Origin: Deltaproteobacteria bacterium GWA2_55_10
Lineage (GTDB): Bacteria; Desulfobacterota; GWC2-55-46
Direction of reading: 5' to 3'
NCBI GenBank assembly: GCA_001797415.1
Contig: MGPL01000032.1
Coordinates: 1-5,577 of the forward strand
DNA length: 5,577 nt
The position numbers and the translations under genes are program-made. Within the stretch, counting starts at the first letter, position 1. Each line of letters opens with the position of its first letter. Under the pieces are notes generated by a model. The model saw nothing but the letters and a program-made list of their open reading frames with translations. It was not told the origin of the DNA and ran no database searches. This document shows positions 1-5,087 of the stretch, piece after piece.

Positions 1-71
1 GGACTCGAACCCCCACGGGTTTCCCCACTACCCCCTCAAGATAGCGTGTCTGCCAATTCCACCACTTCGGC
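1..71 (-). tRNA. tRNA-Leu(GAG), 3' end cut off by window edge
   Basis: Reads leucine CUC/CUU codons. On the minus strand the acceptor 5' strand is GCCGAAG, followed by a class II D-arm region with GGAATTGGCAGACACG. The anticodon stem CTATC/GGTAG encloses the loop TTGAGGG, so the anticodon is GAG. A long variable arm (GGG-AAA-CCC type), characteristic of tRNA-Leu, follows. The T-arm motif GGTTCGAGTCC then runs into the window edge, so the acceptor 3' strand and CCA end are not visible. Its closeness to secG matches the secG-leuU arrangement known in E. coli, where leuU is also tRNA-Leu(GAG). It lies only 11 bases beyond the T tract of the secG terminator, which raises the question of how it is transcribed. 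Confidence 0.95.
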
Positions 72-82
72 GCGTGCGAGGG

Positions 83-113
83 AAAAAAGAACGCCCGTTG
101 TTAGCGGACGTTC
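83..113 (-). terminator. Strong intrinsic terminator after secG
   Basis: On the minus strand GAACGTCCG (113-105) pairs with CGGGCGTTC (97-89). This gives a 9-bp stem with one G-U wobble and a 7-nt loop, followed at once by six T (88-83). On the plus strand the wobble becomes an A-C mismatch and no T tract follows, so it is directional. It lies 52 bases after the secG stop and should end the tpiA/secG transcript before the tRNA. Confidence 0.85.
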
Positions 114-117
114 ATTA

Positions 118-147
118 AAACTAACATGAAGCCCTCATCCCAGTCAA
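118..147 (-). promoter_or_regulatory. Weak candidate promoter for the tRNA-Leu, lying over a second hairpin
   Basis: Minus strand TTGACT (147-142), an 18-base spacer and TAGTTT (123-118). The -35 matches 5 of 6 consensus positions; the -10 keeps only the first two bases and the last. The start would be near 111, inside the 5' arm of the terminator hairpin. The -35 sits in the loop of a further minus-strand hairpin: CCTCA and TCCC (158-149, one bulged base) pair with GGGATGAGG (141-133). That hairpin lacks a good T tract and may instead be part of the secG mRNA 3' end. Both readings are inference. Confidence 0.25.
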
Positions 148-164
148 GGGGATTGAGGCCTATT

Positions 165-518
165 TTACTGCGCCGGCTGCCCGGTCCCGGGCCCGCCGGG
201 CACTGTCGACGGCGTTGCGGGAGGGGCGACAGGAGCCACGTCAGCAGGCGCTCCCGCTGACGGAACGTCACTCATTATCGACTCTGTCTTTGCCCTGCCA
301 GACATGTAGGTCAACGTTATCGAGGTGACCATGAAAACGGCCGCGCAAGCATAGGTGACCTTGGCAAGGAGTGTGGCCGGGCCTGCGCTCCCGAATATGG
401 TCTGTGAAGAGGAGCCGAAGGTCGAGCCGATTGAAGCGCCCTTGCCGGCCTGCAGCAGCACAGCCACTACCATCACGATGCTTACAAGTATATGGATTAT
501 GAGTACGAGCGTGAACAT
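165..518 (-). CDS. secG: Protein-export translocon subunit SecG
   Basis: SecG is the small non-essential subunit of the SecYEG inner-membrane channel; it aids SecA-driven preprotein translocation. The 117-residue product has the family layout: a first transmembrane helix (about 2-22) running into the conserved LLQAGKG (21-27), a Gly/Ser-rich loop with QTIFGS (39-44), a second transmembrane helix (about 49-71), then a tail. The tail (about 84-117) is rich in Pro, Ala and Gly and longer than the conserved core needs; such low-complexity tails are common in SecG. The ATG at 518 is preceded by GGAGGGAAG, an excellent Shine-Dalgarno sequence. It lies downstream of tpiA and upstream of tRNA-Leu, a recurring bacterial neighbourhood. 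It may be expressed both by read-through from tpiA and from its own promoter in the 145-base gap. Identification is firm. Confidence 0.95.
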   Translation of the reverse strand: MFTLVLIIHILVSIVMVVAVLLQAGKGASIGSTFGSSSQTIFGSAGPATLLAKVTYACAAVFMVTSITLTYMSGRAKTESIMSDVPSAGAPADVAPVAPPATPSTVPGGPGTGQPAQ

Positions 519-544
519 CTTCCCTCCAAAGCCCGTCGCGATAT

Positions 545-557
545 GGCCCTGAGGGCC
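545..557 (-). promoter_or_regulatory. GC-rich palindrome in secG leader
   Basis: GGCCCT-C-AGGGCC on the minus strand is a 13-bp perfect palindrome 27 bases upstream of the secG ATG and just before its Shine-Dalgarno. As RNA it can form a 5-bp stem with a 3-base loop. It has no T tract, so it is not a terminator. It could be an operator or a leader hairpin affecting secG translation; no function is shown. Confidence 0.35.
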
Positions 558-581
558 GGAATCAGGCTTTGCAAAACATTT

Positions 582-609
582 ATTTTACCTATTCGACGGT
601 AAAAAGCAA
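582..609 (-). promoter_or_regulatory. Candidate sigma-70 promoter for secG
   Basis: Minus strand TTGCTT (609-604), a 16-base spacer and TAAAAT (587-582). The -10 matches 5 of 6 consensus positions and the -35 is weaker (TTG only). Transcription would start near 575, giving a leader of about 57 nt that includes the palindrome at 545-557. No terminator is evident between the tpiA stop and this site, so read-through from the upstream operon is also possible. Confidence 0.45.
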
Positions 610-663
610 GGATTAAGTGCGATGAGGATAACTTAGTAGCGGGGCGGGGCTTGATTAGGATGG

Positions 664-1416
664 TCAGCGGGGCTGGAACTTCACTATTCTTGCAAAGTCC
701 TCTGCCTTGAGGGATGCGCCTCCGACAAGGGCGCCGTCTATGTTGGGCTCTGCCATGAGTTCGTCTATATTGTCGGCCTTCACGGAGCCGCCATATATGA
801 TGCGGACCTCCTTGGCCGACTCAGCGTCGAAAAGCTCAAAGAGGAGCTCCCTTATGGAGTTATGCACCTCTTCAGCCTGCTGCGGGCTGGCTGTCTTGCC
901 GGTGCCGATGGCCCAGACAGGCTCATAGGCTATCGTCAAGTCCTTAACAGCTGAGCCTAAGCCTGCAAGCGCCTGAGTTACTTGGGTTTTTATCTTTTTG
1001 AGGGTTTTCCGGCCTTCCCTTTCCTGAAGGCTCTCGCCAACGCAGACAATTGGTTTGAGGCTGTGCCTCAATGTCGCGAATACCTTTTTGTTAACGGTTT
1101 CGTCGGTCTCGCCGAAGTACTGCCTTCGCTCGGAATGGCCTATTATCACGTACTTGCATCCCACTGAGGCAAGCATCTCGCCAGAGATCTCTCCGGTGTA
1201 GGCTCCGTTCTTCTCCCAATGTATGTTCTGGCCGGCAAGCTTTATGGGGCTGTCCGCAAGCAGGTGATAGAGGTGGTGGATGGAGGTGAACGGAGGCGCG
1301 ATGACTACTTCTGCGGAATCGGCGCCTTTAAGGAGTTCCCGGAGCTTCAATACCAGGGCATCGCCCTGGCACAGGTCCGTATTCATCTTCCAGTTTCCGA
1401 CAATAAGCGGCAGCAT
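664..1416 (-). CDS. tpiA: Triosephosphate isomerase
   Basis: Interconverts dihydroxyacetone phosphate and glyceraldehyde 3-phosphate in the cytoplasm (glycolysis and gluconeogenesis). The 250-residue length is standard for a single TIM barrel. The N-terminal GNWKMN carries the catalytic Lys10. IIGHSERR holds the electrophile His94. AYEPVWAIGTGKTA supplies the general base Glu165 and the phosphate-gripping loop 6 (about 166-175). IIYGGSV (206-212) and LVGGAS (230-235) complete the phosphate site. The ATG at 1416 is preceded by GGAG six bases upstream and fits the family N-terminus exactly. It starts 25 bases after the pgk stop, so it is almost certainly cotranscribed with gap and pgk. No key residue is missing. 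Identification is firm. Confidence 0.97.
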   Translation of the reverse strand: MLPLIVGNWKMNTDLCQGDALVLKLRELLKGADSAEVVIAPPFTSIHHLYHLLADSPIKLAGQNIHWEKNGAYTGEISGEMLASVGCKYVIIGHSERRQYFGETDETVNKKVFATLRHSLKPIVCVGESLQEREGRKTLKKIKTQVTQALAGLGSAVKDLTIAYEPVWAIGTGKTASPQQAEEVHNSIRELLFELFDAESAKEVRIIYGGSVKADNIDELMAEPNIDGALVGGASLKAEDFARIVKFQPR

Positions 1417-1441
1417 CGACAGCTCCGGACCTGAGTTCCTT

Positions 1442-2659
1442 TTAATTCGCGGCTTTATGCTCTTCTTTCTTTCGCCGGAGCGCGGCTATGCCAGGAAGCT
1501 CCGCGCCCTTCAATAGCTCGAGGAAGGCTCCTCCTCCGGTGGATATATAGCTCATCTTGGCGTACTCGCCGGCCCTGTGCACGGCGACATCGGTGTCTCC
1601 GCCGCCGACAATGGTCATGGCGTATGTGCTCGCCACGCTTGAGACCATCGCAAAGGTGCCTCGGCTGAATGCGTCTATCTCAAATACGCCCATCGGGCCG
1701 TTCCATACTATCGTCTTGGCGTTCTGTATGGCCTCGGTAAAGAGGGTCACTGTCGCGGGGCCGATGTCGAGGGCCATCCAGCCTTTGGGTATCTCCTGGT
1801 AAGTGACGACCTTTGTCTCAGCATCTCCGGCGAACCTGTCAGCCACGACAAAGTCTACCGGCATATAGAGCTTGATGTTCTTCTGCCTTGCCTTCTCGAT
1901 CACTTCCTTTGCGGTATCAAGCGCCTCTTCCTCGGCAAATGAGCTGCCGACCTCGTAACCAAGCGATTTGAAAAAGGTAAGGGCCATGCCGCCGCCGACA
2001 ATAAGCTTGTCTACCCTGTCGCAGAGCGAGAGGAGCACCTTTACCTTGTCGGAAACCTTTTTGCCGCCGATGATGGCCACGAGAGGCCTTGTAGGCTTCT
2101 CGAGCGCCATGGCGAAGTAGGTGAGCTCCTTTTTCATGAGGAACCCGGCCCCGGCCTCTTTTACGAAACGGGTCATGGCGACGTTCGACGCGTGCGCGCG
2201 GTGGGCCATGGCAAAGGCGTCGTTTATATAAACGTCAGTCAATTCAGATAGTTGTTTGCCGAAGCCCTCGTCGTTCTTCTCCTCCTCGGGGTGGTACCTC
2301 AGGTTCTCCAGGAGGACGACATCGCCGGGCTTCATGTTATCGACAATCTTCTTTGTCTCGTCACCCACGCTGTCAGGGGCAAGTACGACATCTTTTTCAA
2401 GCAGCCTGCCGAGTCTCTTGGCAACAGGCGCAAGGCTCATCTCCGGGACCGGCTTGCCTTTTGGCCTGCCCAGATGCGAGGCGAGTATTACCTTTGCGTT
2501 TTCGTCCAGGGCATAGTTGATGGTCGGCAGGACGCTCCTTATACGGGTGTCGTCCGTTATATTCTGGTTCTCATCCAGGGGTACGTTGAAATCCACCCTG
2601 ATGAAGACCTTTTTGCCCTTCAGGATTATCTCGTCTATGTACTTTAATCCCTTATCCAT
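1442..2659 (-). CDS. pgk: Phosphoglycerate kinase
   Basis: Transfers the acyl phosphate of 1,3-bisphosphoglycerate to ADP, giving ATP and 3-phosphoglycerate; it uses the product of the gap gene just upstream. The 405-residue length is typical of bacterial PGK. The N-terminal substrate domain shows RVDFNVPL (Asp23, Asn25), Arg39, ASHLGRPKG (His62, Arg65), LLENLRYHPEE (116-126) and a histidine/arginine motif with Arg154. The C-terminal nucleotide domain shows GGKKVSDK, VGGGMA, WNGPMGVFE (319-327), GGGDTD (352-357) and STGGGA (373-378). GGGDTD and AFAMAHRAHAS are variants of the commoner GGGDT/SAA and AFGTAHRAHAS; I recall similar forms from deltaproteobacterial relatives. The ATG at 2659 has AGG six bases upstream, with a further GGAG behind it. 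It follows gap after 59 bases with no terminator visible. Confidence 0.97.
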   Translation of the reverse strand: MDKGLKYIDEIILKGKKVFIRVDFNVPLDENQNITDDTRIRSVLPTINYALDENAKVILASHLGRPKGKPVPEMSLAPVAKRLGRLLEKDVVLAPDSVGDETKKIVDNMKPGDVVLLENLRYHPEEEKNDEGFGKQLSELTDVYINDAFAMAHRAHASNVAMTRFVKEAGAGFLMKKELTYFAMALEKPTRPLVAIIGGKKVSDKVKVLLSLCDRVDKLIVGGGMALTFFKSLGYEVGSSFAEEEALDTAKEVIEKARQKNIKLYMPVDFVVADRFAGDAETKVVTYQEIPKGWMALDIGPATVTLFTEAIQNAKTIVWNGPMGVFEIDAFSRGTFAMVSSVASTYAMTIVGGGDTDVAVHRAGEYAKMSYISTGGGAFLELLKGAELPGIAALRRKKEEHKAAN

Positions 2660-2718
2660 TTGGTGCCTGGCTCCGCGCTTTTTCGTGTAACTGTTTGGAT
2701 TTATTGGTTAATACGTGC

Positions 2719-3726
2719 TCACAGCCCCTTGCCGGCCATATAGAGCGCCAGGTCTCTCATCCTGCAGGAGAAGCCCCACTCGTTGTCATACCATGCAAGG
2801 ATCTTGACCATGTTTTCGCCTATCATCTTTGTGGCCTGCGAGTCGAATATCGATGAATGGGGGTTGCCCTTGAAGTCCGCGGAGACCAGGAGCTCCTCGG
2901 TGTATTCGAGAATGCCCTTAAGGTGGCCGTTGGCCGCGTCCTTGAAAGCCGCGTTTATCTCATCTGCCGTGGTTGCCTTTGAAAGCTCGACCGTAAGGTC
3001 GACGACGGAGACCGTGGGCACCGGCACCCTTATGGCCATGCCGTCGAGCCTGCCCTTAAGTTCCGGTAAAACAAGCGAAACGGCCTTGGCCGCGCCCGTC
3101 GAGGTCGGTATCATGGAAAGGGCCGCTGCCCGAGCTCTCCGCAGGTCCTTGTGCGGCAGGTCGAGTATCCTCTGATCGTTCGTATAGGCGTGAACGGTAG
3201 TCATGAGGCCCTTTATGATGCCGAAGGAGTCATGCAGGACCTTTGCCGCAGGCGCAAGGCAGTTGGTGGTGCAGGAAGCATTTGAAATTATTGAATGTTT
3301 CTTGGGGTCGTACTTGTCGTTGTTCACGCCCATGCATATTGTTATGTCCTCGTCCTTGGCAGGGGCTGATATGATGACCTTCTTTGCGCCTGCTGTGAGG
3401 TGGGCGGCTGCCTTGTCCCTGTTCGTAAACAGGCCCGTGCATTCCAGGGCGATATCGACATTGAGGTCTTTCCAGGGGAGCTTGGCCGGGTCCCTCTCGG
3501 CCGTTACTTTTATCTCTTTTCCGTTCAGTACGATTGAGTTGCCCTTTACCGATATCTCGGCGGGTATTTTCCCGAAGACCGAGTCGTATTTAAGCAAATG
3601 GGCGAGGGTAGGGGCGTCGGTTACGTCGTTTATGCAGACAAAATCGATCTTATTGAGGTCATTGAGCGATGCCCTCAATATATTTCTCCCGATGCGCCCG
3701 AAGCCGTTAATCGCTACCCTTACCAT
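2719..3726 (-). CDS. gap: Glyceraldehyde-3-phosphate dehydrogenase, type I, NAD-type
   Basis: Oxidises and phosphorylates glyceraldehyde 3-phosphate to 1,3-bisphosphoglycerate with NAD+. The 335-residue protein has the Rossmann motif INGFGRIGRN (6-15) and Asp34 at the end of the second strand, which favours NAD over NADP. The catalytic motif SNASCTTNCLAP (148-159) carries the nucleophile Cys152, and His179 lies in TTVHAYTNDQ. The C-terminal WYDNEWGFSCRM (312-323) is standard. The reading frame stays open upstream to an ATG at 3840, but those 38 extra residues are unlike any GAPDH and come partly from a repeat element. The ATG at 3726 has GGAGG six bases upstream and matches the family N-terminus, so I start there. 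It is the first gene of gap-pgk-tpiA. A strong promoter candidate lies about 295 bases upstream. Confidence 0.97.
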   Translation of the reverse strand: MVRVAINGFGRIGRNILRASLNDLNKIDFVCINDVTDAPTLAHLLKYDSVFGKIPAEISVKGNSIVLNGKEIKVTAERDPAKLPWKDLNVDIALECTGLFTNRDKAAAHLTAGAKKVIISAPAKDEDITICMGVNNDKYDPKKHSIISNASCTTNCLAPAAKVLHDSFGIIKGLMTTVHAYTNDQRILDLPHKDLRRARAAALSMIPTSTGAAKAVSLVLPELKGRLDGMAIRVPVPTVSVVDLTVELSKATTADEINAAFKDAANGHLKGILEYTEELLVSADFKGNPHSSIFDSQATKMIGENMVKILAWYDNEWGFSCRMRDLALYMAGKGL

Positions 3727-3732
3727 CTTATC

Positions 3733-3737
3733 CCTCC
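3733..3737 (-). promoter_or_regulatory. Shine-Dalgarno that fixes the gap start
   Basis: Minus-strand GGAGG followed by the six-base spacer GATAAG and then ATG (3726-3724). It decides between the true start and the longer open frame beginning at 3840, whose extra 38 residues have no GAPDH character. Confidence 0.9.
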
Positions 3738-3779
3738 ATAATCCAATAGTCTCACCCGAAATGGGGCGGAATTTCATAG

Positions 3780-3911
3780 CAGGCTGCTGAAAAAGTCCAT
3801 CTGCTTTGTTGTCATCGTCGCTCGTCATTGCGACGTACAAGAAGAGTACGCCTCATTCCTCGCTCCCCGATTTAACTGGGGCCTCGCATATGGAGCTTTT
3901 TGAGCAGCCTG
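3780..3911. repeat. Repeat-like element with about 21-bp inverted ends (MITE/REP-like candidate)
   Basis: The left end begins CAGGCTGCT(G)AAAAAG-TCCAT. The right end, reverse complemented, begins CAGGCTGCT(C)AAAAAGCTCCAT. The two arms of about 21 bases differ by one substitution and one inserted base, with about 89 bases between them. The interior has further small hairpins: CGTCGC/GCGACG (3816-3821 with 3830-3835), CGTAC/GTACG (3834-3838 with 3846-3850), and CCCC/GGGG flanking GATTTAACT (about 3865-3881). There is no coding potential for a transposase and no clear target-site duplication. The layout fits a non-autonomous, palindromic intergenic repeat mobilised in trans or a REP-type element. 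Copy number elsewhere in the genome cannot be seen here, so 'repeat' is an inference from structure and from recalling similar ends in other genomes. Confidence 0.65.
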
Positions 3912-3956
3912 AACAAAGCGGAATTATTCAACAAAAGATTAGATTCTGACTACTCC

Positions 3957-3971
3957 CAAATCTCAGATTTG
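3957..3971. promoter_or_regulatory. 15-bp palindrome in gap leader, possible operator
   Basis: CAAATCT-C-AGATTTG is a perfect inverted repeat with 7-base arms and a 1-base centre. It lies about 43 bases downstream of the predicted start of the gap promoter and outside the repeat element. The near-zero spacer suits a dimeric DNA-binding protein better than an RNA hairpin. The regulator is unknown. Confidence 0.35.
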
Positions 3972-4020
3972 AATGAGGACCGCCGGAACCGAATTACTCG
4001 ACATCCGCACGCGACAGCGT

Positions 4021-4049
4021 ATCTTAATTCAAGAAAAAGATAATGTCAA
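4021..4049 (-). promoter_or_regulatory. Strong sigma-70 promoter candidate for gap-pgk-tpiA
   Basis: Minus strand TTGACA (4049-4044), exactly 17 bases, then TAAGAT (4026-4021). The -35 is perfect, and the -10 has the key first two bases and last base. It begins 50 bases after the aroD stop. The predicted start near 4014 gives a leader of about 290 nt before the gap ATG, passing through the palindrome at 3957-3971 and the repeat element at 3780-3911. No better promoter is visible in the 53 bases between the element and gap. Confidence 0.7.
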
Positions 4050-4099
4050 CCGGGCCAGAACGCTAACCCGTAATGAAACCACGGCAGCCCAGGCAAGCT

Positions 4100-4792
4100 T
4101 CAGATGCCGAACCGGCTGAATTCTTTTTTCAAATCCTTAAGCTTAAGCTGCCCCGGCGCGGTCTTCCCTGTAATAGACCCGTAGGTTATAAGTGAGCCTA
4201 TCATTGGGAAAAAGACCCTGGAAGCGGCCCCGAGCGGCCCCATGCCGATTATGATAAGCCTGTCGGATAAGGAGAGGAGGCGCGAGAGCCTCCTCAGGTC
4301 TTCAAACGAGTTTACGTATGTGGCCAGCTTGACGATATCAGCGCCGGACGAAAGGGCTGACTCGATGATTTCTTTGAATTTTTTGTCTCCGGGAGTGGAC
4401 TTGAAATTATGGTAGGAGACTATTGATTTCTTTCTCTCTTTTGTTGCTGATTTTAGCACATTTTTGAGTATTCCGCTTGAGCTCGCCTCTATATCGACGT
4501 AATCGGCGAACTTCATCAGCGAGTTGAACAGCTCAAGCCGCTTTTCATCGGGGATATCCCTGGCGCCCCCCTCTTTTTTGCTCCTCACGGTAAGGATGAG
4601 GGGAAGCCTTGATGAGCGCTTCAGTTCCTTCAGGGCTACGGCTAAAGAGGCGGGGTCAAGGCTCCTGAACGTATCTATCCTTGCCTCAAGGAGGTCGGCT
4701 CCCTGAGAGACGGCCTTTTCTACGACAGTACTGGCCGTCGAACCGGTTATAACTGCCGCTATTTTTGGTCTTGTTTTGCCGGTGCGCGACAT
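4100..4792 (-). CDS. aroD: 3-dehydroquinate dehydratase, type I
   Basis: Third step of the shikimate pathway: dehydrates 3-dehydroquinate to 3-dehydroshikimate through a Schiff base in a cytoplasmic TIM barrel. The 230 residues fit the class I family. Substrate contacts appear at Glu37-Arg38 (LLEARID), Arg70 (ILTVRS) and Glu102 (VDIEAS). VSYHNF holds the general acid/base His128, and ADIVKLATYV holds the Schiff-base Lys155. Arg192 (ASRVFFP) and Gln215 (TAPGQL) close the substrate site. Thr211 sits four residues before that Gln, where Salmonella-type enzymes have Ser232. The ATG at 4792 has only a weak Shine-Dalgarno (CGGG); an upstream ATG at 4804 is followed directly by TAA, so no longer form exists. 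Its leader holds two promoter candidates. It is transcribed toward gap and has no other shikimate gene beside it here. Confidence 0.93.
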   Translation of the reverse strand: MSRTGKTRPKIAAVITGSTASTVVEKAVSQGADLLEARIDTFRSLDPASLAVALKELKRSSRLPLILTVRSKKEGGARDIPDEKRLELFNSLMKFADYVDIEASSSGILKNVLKSATKERKKSIVSYHNFKSTPGDKKFKEIIESALSSGADIVKLATYVNSFEDLRRLSRLLSLSDRLIIIGMGPLGAASRVFFPMIGSLITYGSITGKTAPGQLKLKDLKKEFSRFGI

Positions 4793-4810
4793 CGAAACCC
4801 GTTTACATCG

Positions 4811-4837
4811 AGTATTAAAATATCAGGGGCTTGTCAA
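4811..4837 (-). promoter_or_regulatory. Proximal aroD promoter candidate with palindromic -35
   Basis: Minus strand TTGACA (4837-4832) is a perfect -35. The best -10 is AATACT (4816-4811) at a short 15-base spacing, which would give a leader of only about 12 nt. The -35 lies inside the 11-bp palindrome GCTTG-A-CAAGC (4829-4839), a possible repressor site. The weak -10 lowers confidence. Confidence 0.4.
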
Positions 4838-4854
4838 GCTGGACTAAGAAGCGG

Positions 4855-4883
4855 ATTATACCTTCACTTAATCGGGATTAAAA
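4855..4883 (-). promoter_or_regulatory. Distal aroD promoter candidate with embedded palindrome
   Basis: Minus-strand TATAAT (4860-4855) is a perfect -10. At 17 bases the -35 is only TTTTAA (4883-4878); a better TTGACT (4888-4883) is 22 bases away, too far. The inverted repeat TTAATC-CC-GATTAA (4868-4881) overlaps the -35/spacer, the position expected for an activator or repressor. Predicted start near 4848 gives a leader of about 55 nt for aroD. Confidence 0.4.
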
Positions 4884-4894
4884 GTCAAGGGGAA

Positions 4895-4922
4895 AGGCCG
4901 TATAAGGCGGCCTGTTCAGGCC
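4895..4922. repeat. Overlapping GC-rich inverted repeats with direct AGGCGG copies
   Basis: AGGCCG (4895-4900) pairs with CGGCCT (4908-4913) around a 7-base loop. GGCCTG-TT-CAGGCC (4909-4922) forms a second palindrome sharing the CCT arm, so the two are mutually exclusive as hairpins. AGGCGG occurs at 4905-4910 and again at 4925-4930, 20 bases apart, about two helical turns. This could be a protein-binding site between the divergent promoters. Function unknown. Confidence 0.4.
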
Positions 4923-4956
4923 TCAGGCGGAGCTGAAAAAATTTTAATGAATGCTG

Positions 4957-4984
4957 TTAATCAATTTTAATATGCATGTATAAT
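4957..4984 (+). promoter_or_regulatory. Upstream plus-strand promoter candidate
   Basis: TATAAT (4979-4984) is a perfect -10, with a poor -35 (TTAATC, 4957-4962) at 16 bases in an AT-rich setting. A transcript from about 4991 would meet the terminator-like hairpin ending at 5117, giving an RNA of about 125 nt, or continue into the coiled-coil gene. Confidence 0.35.
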
Positions 4985-5057
4985 AATCCATCCGAGTGTG
5001 AGCGGACCTTCCCCTCTTTTTGAATTGGAATTTTTCAGAAAAATTAACGTATTCACC

Positions 5058-5087
5058 TTGAATTCCGGGACCTTGCCGGGATATAAT
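5058..5087 (+). promoter_or_regulatory. Proximal promoter candidate for the coiled-coil gene
   Basis: TTGAAT (5058-5063), an 18-base spacer and a perfect TATAAT (5082-5087). The predicted start near 5094 leaves a leader of about 67 nt before the ATG at 5161. The -10 lies inside the near-palindrome GGATAT-A-ATATCC (5079-5091), a candidate operator overlapping the -10. The same bases form part of the terminator-like hairpin at 5075-5117. Confidence 0.5.

Larger units (their letters stand above)
3727..4099. other. Gene-free region between aroD and gap
   Basis: A 373-base stretch with no credible gene. From the aroD side it holds a strong minus-strand promoter (4021-4049), a leader with a 15-bp palindrome (3957-3971), an inverted-end repeat element (3780-3911), and 53 bases leading to the gap start with its Shine-Dalgarno. 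I saw no convincing terminator after the aroD stop, only a short CGGGT/GCCCG hairpin without a T tract, so some read-through from aroD into gap is possible. Confidence 0.8.

Noticed and set aside
667..700. GC-rich run after the tpiA stop as a terminator
   Set aside because: The GCCCCGCCCCGC run (in fact at 639-650, just beyond the stop) is not self-complementary and has no T tract.
2252..2647. 131-residue plus-strand open frame opposite pgk
   Set aside because: It is an antisense shadow of the conserved pgk N-terminal domain.
3203..3790. 195-residue plus-strand open frame opposite gap
   Set aside because: It is the antisense shadow of gap; the gap strand carries all catalytic motifs.
3780..3911. 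CRISPR-like or toxin-antitoxin content in the repeat element
   Set aside because: There is a single pair of inverted ends with no regular direct repeats, spacers or small gene with a ribosome binding site.
4050..4099. Possible terminator after aroD (CGGGT/GCCCG hairpin)
   Set aside because: The stem is only five bases with a wobble, and it is followed by GTTGACATT with no T tract. The bases overlap the gap promoter.
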